Source of the DNA: Bacteroidota bacterium
GTDB taxonomy: Bacteria > Bacteroidota > Bacteroidia > Bacteroidales > F082
Direction of reading: 5' to 3'
Length of the DNA stretch: 9,995 nt
Assembly: GCA_023396415.1 (NCBI GenBank)
Contig: JAEWWJ010000020.1
Coordinates: forward strand, 1 to 9,995
Below, piece by piece: positions 6,407-9,995 of the stretch. Each line of letters opens with the position of its first letter. The first letter of the stretch is position 1. Made by a program: the position numbers and the translations under genes. A model generated the notes under the pieces. It worked only from the letters and a program-made list of their open reading frames with translations. It had not been told where the DNA came from and did no database searches.

Positions 6407-7354
6407 TTATTCCAAAAGCCGTGCAAATCTTTCTTTGATCAATTCCTTGTACTTTGCTTTCCACTCTTGATTTAAAAAGCTGATGTCAATCATCAATTCC
6501 CATTTTGGATGTACCTTTTCCATTTTCTTGAAAATACTTTCCTGCTGTTTTGTGTCTAAACCAATGGTATTGAAAGCTGTTACAAAATCGGAATGTTTTA
6601 TTTTGTTTTTCCTGCTGTTTAATGTGAGTGCCAAGTCTTCATCATCCTCAGGATTTACCAAAGATGTAGCTACCAGATCGTAGGTAGGACTTAAAATTTA
6701 GCCATCATTCATCATTTTTATAAGAAAAAAATCCCTCAAATGTATATCGGAATTTCCGATTAAAAAAGAAAAGAGCACCAGCTCAAAGAAGTTAACGACG
6801 TCCAGACCTGGATTCACTGAATGTTTTAAGATGATTTTAGCGATTTGCTCATATGAACTGTGGTATTTATCCTCGGTCATTTTTTGACTCAGTTGACACA
6901 TATCTTCCATGTGCAATTTTGTCATTTTTATACGGTCTATGCGAATGGTGATATAAGTCAGATTCCCCGACTGAAGCCTGATTAAGCTATGAGGTACTAC
7001 CGTTATTTTGGCTATTTGTGCCAAGTGCAGTGTTAGGTCTTCTGTTTCGGGAAGGTGTAGGTAATGGGGGGAAGGTGGCTTGAGGATTTATCCACCCCAC
7101 ATGCCAACAATTGTAAAGCGTTTAGGTCGGTTTGGCTCTTCTGAAAAAGCAAGATGCAACGATAGTTTGGGCTGAGCGCCAGTGACCGTCGTTTGACTTT
7201 GGAGAACCTGTTTGGCCAATTCATCCATATTGTCTTCATGATAAGGTAATTCCGGGGAAATGGGTGTTCCAAACATTTTTTTGCTACAAGCGGCATGAAA
7301 ATCTACTTCATTAGCCTCCAGCGTTAAATAGCAATATAAACCTCCTTTTTTCAT
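6407..7354 (-). pseudogene. hipT: HipA-family toxin kinase (HipT / HipA C-terminal type), two in-frame stops
   Basis: A 316-codon frame homologous to the kinase part of HipA (HipT of tripartite HipBST systems), a Ser/Thr kinase toxin of this family that phosphorylates aminoacyl-tRNA synthetases. Conserved blocks lie in one frame from start to end: DFHAACSKKMFG (18-29), TVTGAQPKLSL (56-66), ILKPPSPHYLHLPE (90-103), LHMEDMCQL (147-155), GNSDIH (200-205) with catalytic Asp203, SPTYDLVAT (222-230) with the metal-binding Asp226, and NPEDDEDLALTLN. TAA codons interrupt it at codon 89 (7088-7090) and codon 219 (6698-6700), both inside conserved blocks; there is no frameshift. Conserved positions also differ: Ile137 where TKR is usual, and HLRD where HLKN is usual, so the metal-binding Asn is Asp208. 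It starts in an ATGA overlap with hipS. The toxin is very probably inactive. The stops are seen; consensus comparisons are from memory. Confidence 0.92.
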
Positions 7355-7680
7355 TCTTCGTTTTCATTCCATGGATGAACACTCACTGCGCCAAGATAAT
7401 CTTTACAGCAAGCCATTAATAATCCCATTCGATCTCTTGGATTCAATTTCCAGTTTCTTTCTGCAATATTCAACAACCAGCCTTCAGGTATTAACCCGTC
7501 AAAAAAAGGAAATAAAACTTTACTGTTAAAAATTTCTTTTTGTAATGGAAGCGTATGGCTCACAGCTTCTGCTGAATTGCTGTTTAGGAAAGCTGATTCA
7601 TACACAAAATGATACCCATTTTCGTCCAAGCTAAGCCATCCTGCCGTGGCAGCATGAATTTTTATTTCAGACCTTTTTAT
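7351..7680 (-). CDS. hipS: HipA N-terminal domain protein (HipS-like), start codon uncertain
   Basis: About 109 residues matching the stand-alone HipA N-subdomain (Couple_hipA), which in HipBST systems is the antitoxin subunit HipS. Diagnostic parts: AGWLSLDENGYHFVYESAFL, LPLQKEIF, FPFFDGLIPEGWLLNIAERN and the C-terminal DYLGAVSVHPW. Family alignment predicts the protein to begin (M)KRSEIKIH, but that codon is ATA (7678-7680), not ATG. The first usable alternative in frame is TTG at 7627-7629, giving only 92 residues and losing the first beta strand. The start may therefore be mutated, a rare ATA initiation, or coupled to the end of hipB 8 bases upstream. Its TGA stop overlaps the hipT ATG. 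Otherwise the frame is intact. It is confident as a gene or recent remnant, unsure as functional. Confidence 0.82.
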   Translation of the reverse strand: MKRSEIKIHAATAGWLSLDENGYHFVYESAFLNSNSAEAVSHTLPLQKEIFNSKVLFPFFDGLIPEGWLLNIAERNWKLNPRDRMGLLMACCKDYLGAVSVHPWNENEE

Positions 7681-7688
7681 TAGGAGGG

Positions 7689-7907
7689 CTATGTTTGTTG
7701 AGAAATCGAGAAAGCAGCGGCCTTCACATGCCCCATTTCGTAACCAAACATCTTGAGCAATTGGTTCACTTTGTCTAACCTAAGTGTTTCTTTGCCTTGT
7801 TCCAACTCCCTCAAAAAACGTAAGCCCAAGCCTGCTTTAGCTGCCAACTCAGGTTGGGTAAGGGATGACTGTGCCCTTTTTTCTTTTACAAATTCACTTA
7901 TGCTCAT
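7689..7907 (-). CDS. hipB: HipB-like XRE family antitoxin and operon repressor
   Basis: A 72-residue protein with an XRE helix-turn-helix: SISEFVKEKRAQSSLTQPEL (2-21), AAKAGLGLRFLRELEQGKE (22-40), then LRLDKVNQLLKMFGYEM (42-58). This is the HipB/y4mF type, which dimerises, binds inverted repeats and represses its own operon. First gene of hipB-hipS-hipT, with hipS following after 8 bases. Three TATACC-N6-GGTATA sites lie upstream. The nearest ends 4 bases before the ATG and covers the only RBS-like bases (AAAAGG on the minus strand), so repression could also block ribosome access. The gene is undamaged, in contrast to hipT. Confidence 0.93.
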   Translation of the reverse strand: MSISEFVKEKRAQSSLTQPELAAKAGLGLRFLRELEQGKETLRLDKVNQLLKMFGYEMGHVKAAAFSISQQT

Positions 7908-7911
7908 GTTT

Positions 7912-7929
7912 TATACCTTTTCGGGTATA
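7912..7929. promoter_or_regulatory. hip operator O1
   Basis: Inverted repeat TATACC-TTTTCG-GGTATA, perfect 6-bp arms. It lies 4 bases upstream of the hipB ATG. Its form resembles the E. coli hip operators (TATCC-N8-GGATA); HipB binding is inferred. Confidence 0.8.
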
Positions 7930-7952
7930 AATGTACAGGCTTTTCTGTAAAT

Positions 7953-7970
7953 TATACCATATCTGGTATA
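7953..7970. promoter_or_regulatory. hip operator O2
   Basis: Inverted repeat TATACC-ATATCT-GGTATA with perfect 6-bp arms, centred exactly 41 bp from O1. It lies directly downstream of the proposed -7 element on the minus strand, so a bound repressor would cover the transcription start. Confidence 0.82.
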
Positions 7971-8002
7971 AAATCTAATATTTGATTGTGAATTGTACCC
8001 AA
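7970..8002 (-). promoter_or_regulatory. Candidate hipBST promoter
   Basis: On the minus strand TTG (8002-8000, inside O3) is followed after 22 bases by TAGATTTT (7977-7970), one base away from the Bacteroidota TAnnTTTG -7 element. The spacing is acceptable. The two boxes sit between and partly within O3 and O2, as expected for autorepression. Confidence 0.35.
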
Positions 8003-8011
8003 AAGGGTATA
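7994..8011. promoter_or_regulatory. hip operator O3
   Basis: Inverted repeat TGTACC-CAAAAG-GGTATA, one arm with a single mismatch to TATACC. It is centred exactly 41 bp from O2 and 82 bp from O1. It covers the proposed -33 TTG. Confidence 0.72.
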
Positions 8012-8099
8012 AAATGACCTTTAATTCCTTTTTATCCCATCATAGATAACGAACTGAACTAAAAAAAGCACCTTTCCTGGTTTTGACTACCAAAAAACC

Positions 8100-8507
8100 C
8101 TACCGCGGCACTGCATAAATATGACTTGCTGAGCGATAGCCGGATTTGTTTTTAAACCAATCGGGATAAATGGTTCCACCTGACTCGGCCCATTCTGAAA
8201 AATGAAGATGGCCTTGTGTAATCTGGTTGCTTTCAATGGTATAATCAAAAGATTCAATGATGTTGATGGCCAAAGGCAATTGAGTTTTCGTTTTGTAATA
8301 GCGTCCGTTGGCCGGATCGGACTGGTCGTCCATTTGTCCGAAATAGTTGAAATTGGCCAAATCTGTTGGAGCGTAATCAGGCAAATGAATTTCTTTGCCT
8401 CGCTCCATATCTCCAATCAGGAAGGGATTAAAATTTTCGGGCTGAGGTTGTAATATAAATTTTGGCAAGTTGTCATCTTGCTGAACAGCTTCCGATTGCG
8501 TCCTCAG
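8100..8507 (-). pseudogene. C-terminal remnant of an LruC-domain (DUF4842) protein
   Basis: An open frame of about 135 codons following an in-frame TAG (8508-8510), with no ATG near its beginning. The product matches, from memory, the C-terminal region of Bacteroidota LruC/DUF4842 surface proteins: FNPFLIGDMERGKEIHLPDY, APTDLANFNYFGQMDDQS, NGRYYKTKTQLPLAINI, and the final HFSEWAESGG...DWFKNKSGYRS...IY. Full-length members are several hundred residues and carry a signal peptide; none of that is present upstream, so this is a 5'-truncated fragment that keeps its natural C-terminus. A TTG at 8468 could in principle start a 122-residue product. It lies upstream of, and on the same strand as, the hip operon, separated by the operator region. 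Function is unknown. Confidence 0.72.
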
Positions 8508-8727
8508 CTATCGAGAGCCACTAACACACTGTGAATTTTTAAGCCATCAAATTCCCGAAAATTGCATATCATTGCAGCAATGTTTTGAGATGTTGTAAAC
8601 ACCTGAGGTGGTGGATTGGATCAACTTGTTCAGGGTACTGATCAATGAGGGATGCAGCAACAATCGGATAACAAATTGATAATGAAAATGTTTATTGTCA
8701 AATTTTACTAAAAACGAGCGTCAACAC
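8508..8727. other. Non-coding stretch between the LruC remnant and the TPR gene
   Basis: Divergent intergenic region of about 220 bases. Short minus-strand frames (38 codons or fewer, bounded by stops) could be further decayed LruC sequence, but I cannot recognise them. At 8673-8703 there is a small AT-rich hairpin with AATTGATAATGAA, resembling the arms of the hsdR elements. No promoter is clear. Confidence 0.5.
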
Positions 8728-9995
8728 GTGAAGCCGAAAGGATCATTTCCGGGAAAAAAGAAGTCAATATTTACCCCATGGAAAATGTTGATGCTGTCAT
8801 TGTGTTTGCTGCTGTTGCCTGCGGTAAGCAGTTTTGGCAAATCGAGCGTGGATTCATTGCTTACGGTTGTCAAGGCGGCAAAAGACTATCCCATGATCGC
8901 GTCTTTGAGTGCAAGTGCTTATGAAAGAAGGAACGACAATCCCCAAGAGGCCATTCAACTGTCGTTGGAAGCCCTTGAAATGTCGCGTAAGGAGAAGTTT
9001 GTGGATGGGCTCATTTTCAATCACCGATTGTTGGGTAATTTGTATGTTCAAACCTATCAATACGAGGAAGCCATTGATAGTTATGACCAGTGTCTGGCCT
9101 ACAGTATCCCCAGAAACGATTCAGTTACCATTCGCGAATGTTACAACAACCAAGGGGCGATATTTTTTACCAAAGGGCTGAACAGCAAGGCACTTGATAA
9201 CTTTTTGCTAGGACTGAAATACTCAGAAAATTTGGACAAGGAGAGGGAGTATAACAACATTGGAGCTGTTTTCTTTAATGAGAGGGAGTATGACGAAGCC
9301 TACAATTATTATCATAAAGCCCTGGAGATTTTTAAGCAGAAAGGCAATCAATATGGCATAATGGCGACCAACAACAACATCGGTGATGTGTTTAAAATGA
9401 TGCAAAAATACGATGTGGCCCTGATGTATTACAAAAAAGTGCTTTCAGCGAGCGACTCATCGAGAAATTTTGAGTTGGATATTATTTCCACAAACAACAT
9501 CGGTGTGGTAAAAGAAATGATGGGCGACAGCGATAGTGCATTTTATTATTATAAAATAGGATTGGAAAAAGCCGAGCTGTTGGGCGATCAACCCATTATT
9601 ACGCGAACCTTGGGCTTGGTTGGCAAAGTTTTATATGACAAAGGGCTGTATGCCAAAGCGAAAGAATATTTGGAACGGTCATATAACATGGCAAAAGATT
9701 TGGTTATTTACGAAGACATGAGTTCTACCGCAGAATTGCTTCAATTGATTTATGAAAAAGACGGTAATTATAAAGAAGCTTACCGGTATTCAAACATCCA
9801 AAAACTGGCCTCTGACAGCATCAGCGCATACAAAGCCAAAGAACAGGTGCTGCAATTGATGTTCGATCATCAAGTCAGGCTTCAAGAGCTGGAGAAAAAG
9901 CAACTACTTGAAGCTGAACAACATGAACGAAAGAAGAGTGTATTTGTTTTTTATCTCATCATCCTTGTATTGATTATTATTGTACTGATTGGTGT
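8728..9995 (+). CDS. Secreted/membrane TPR protein, probable sensor kinase N-terminus (partial)
   Basis: The frame stays open to the right edge (422 codons seen). It begins with an N-terminal signal segment, core MLMLSLCLLLLPAVSSFG, and then TPR units: the NNxG helix-A marks fall at residues 140, 176, 216 and 256, a 36-40 residue period typical of extended TPRs. A charged coiled-coil stretch (HQVRLQELEKKQLLEAEQ, about 384-401) precedes a transmembrane helix FVFYLIILVLIIIVLIG (about 406-422) at the edge. In Bacteroidota this order (signal peptide, periplasmic TPRs, TM helix) usually continues into a LytS-like or HisKA histidine kinase or a LuxR-type domain; that part is outside the window, so the output is inferred. 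Start: GTG 8728 gives a lysine-rich n-region (KPKGSFPGKKK...) before the hydrophobic core; ATG 8785 begins at the core and lacks basic residues. Both keep the same frame; 8728 is preferred weakly. Confidence 0.88.
   Translation, partial: MKPKGSFPGKKKSIFTPWKMLMLSLCLLLLPAVSSFGKSSVDSLLTVVKAAKDYPMIASLSASAYERRNDNPQEAIQLSLEALEMSRKEKFVDGLIFNHRLLGNLYVQTYQYEEAIDSYDQCLAYSIPRNDSVTIRECYNNQGAIFFTKGLNSKALDNFLLGLKYSENLDKEREYNNIGAVFFNEREYDEAYNYYHKALEIFKQKGNQYGIMATNNNIGDVFKMMQKYDVALMYYKKVLSASDSSRNFELDIISTNNIGVVKEMMGDSDSAFYYYKIGLEKAELLGDQPIITRTLGLVGKVLYDKGLYAKAKEYLERSYNMAKDLVIYEDMSSTAELLQLIYEKDGNYKEAYRYSNIQKLASDSISAYKAKEQVLQLMFDHQVRLQELEKKQLLEAEQHERKKSVFVFYLIILVLIIIVLIG

Noticed and set aside
6698..7090. Stop-codon reassignment of TAA (to Tyr or another residue) suggested by two in-frame TAA codons
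   Set aside because: Several other genes here end at TAA at their natural length (hsdR, tex, the four-helix-bundle gene), and other conserved HipT residues are also altered, so simple decay is more likely.
7033..7296. Frameshift explanation for the break in hipT
   Set aside because: The minus-strand frame before and after each break is the same; the interruptions are single TAA codons, so nonsense changes explain them without indels.
7912..8011. CRISPR-like array (regular 41-bp spacing)
   Set aside because: The repeats are 18-bp palindromes with only three copies directly upstream of an XRE repressor gene; operators fit better and no cas genes are present.
8778..8927. ORF starting at ATG 8778 (MENVDAVIVF...)
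   Set aside because: It closes after about 48 codons, while the frame through 8785 encodes a signal peptide and TPRs to the window edge.

Overview
The window looks like a chromosomal stretch from a member of the Bacteroidota. The clues are AT-rich gene ends with almost no Shine-Dalgarno sequences, candidate promoters of the TTG / TAnnTTTG type, a split hipB-hipS-hipT module of Bacteroidota style, a C-terminal LruC/DUF4842 remnant and a TPR sensor gene of the kind common in that phylum. The exact lineage cannot be told. Base composition changes along the window: the restriction operon (1-3835) and the hip region are AT-rich, whereas tex is clearly richer in G+C, which suggests an accessory block placed next to a core gene.

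Positions 1-3835 (+ strand) are the distal part of a type I restriction-modification operon. A few codons of an upstream gene end at 29. They overlap an 18-codon duplicate of the hsdR 5' end (26-82). Then come a Bro-N/Fic fusion protein (83-961), a four-helix-bundle protein of the 23S rRNA-intervening-sequence family (992-1351) and full-length hsdR (1388-3835). HsdM and HsdS must lie to the left if present. The fic plus four-helix-bundle pair is bracketed by direct repeats of the first ~41 nt of hsdR, so it looks like a cassette inserted at, or duplicated with, the hsdR start. A family of short AT-rich palindromic elements (core TTGAYAATGGAYAAT) occurs five times between 956 and 2361. Two copies lie between genes, where they supply the fic stop codon and the four-helix-bundle start codon. 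Three lie inside hsdR as in-frame peptide insertions between conserved helicase blocks.

Positions 3836-4180 hold no convincing gene, only small palindromes and a 14-bp tandem repeat. Positions 4176-6338 (- strand) encode an intact Tex-type S1 RNA-binding protein.

Positions 6407-8011 (- strand) are a hipBST-type toxin-antitoxin operon. HipB is intact, HipS lacks a normal start codon at its expected first residue, and HipT is one continuous reading frame broken by two TAA codons with altered kinase motifs, so the toxin is probably dead. Three TATACC-N6-GGTATA operators precede hipB at an exact 41-bp spacing.

Positions 8100-8507 (- strand) are the C-terminal remnant of an LruC-domain protein. 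From about 8728 to the right edge (+ strand) an open frame encodes a signal peptide, TPRs, a coiled coil and the start of a transmembrane helix. It is probably the sensor half of a histidine kinase or regulator that continues beyond the window.
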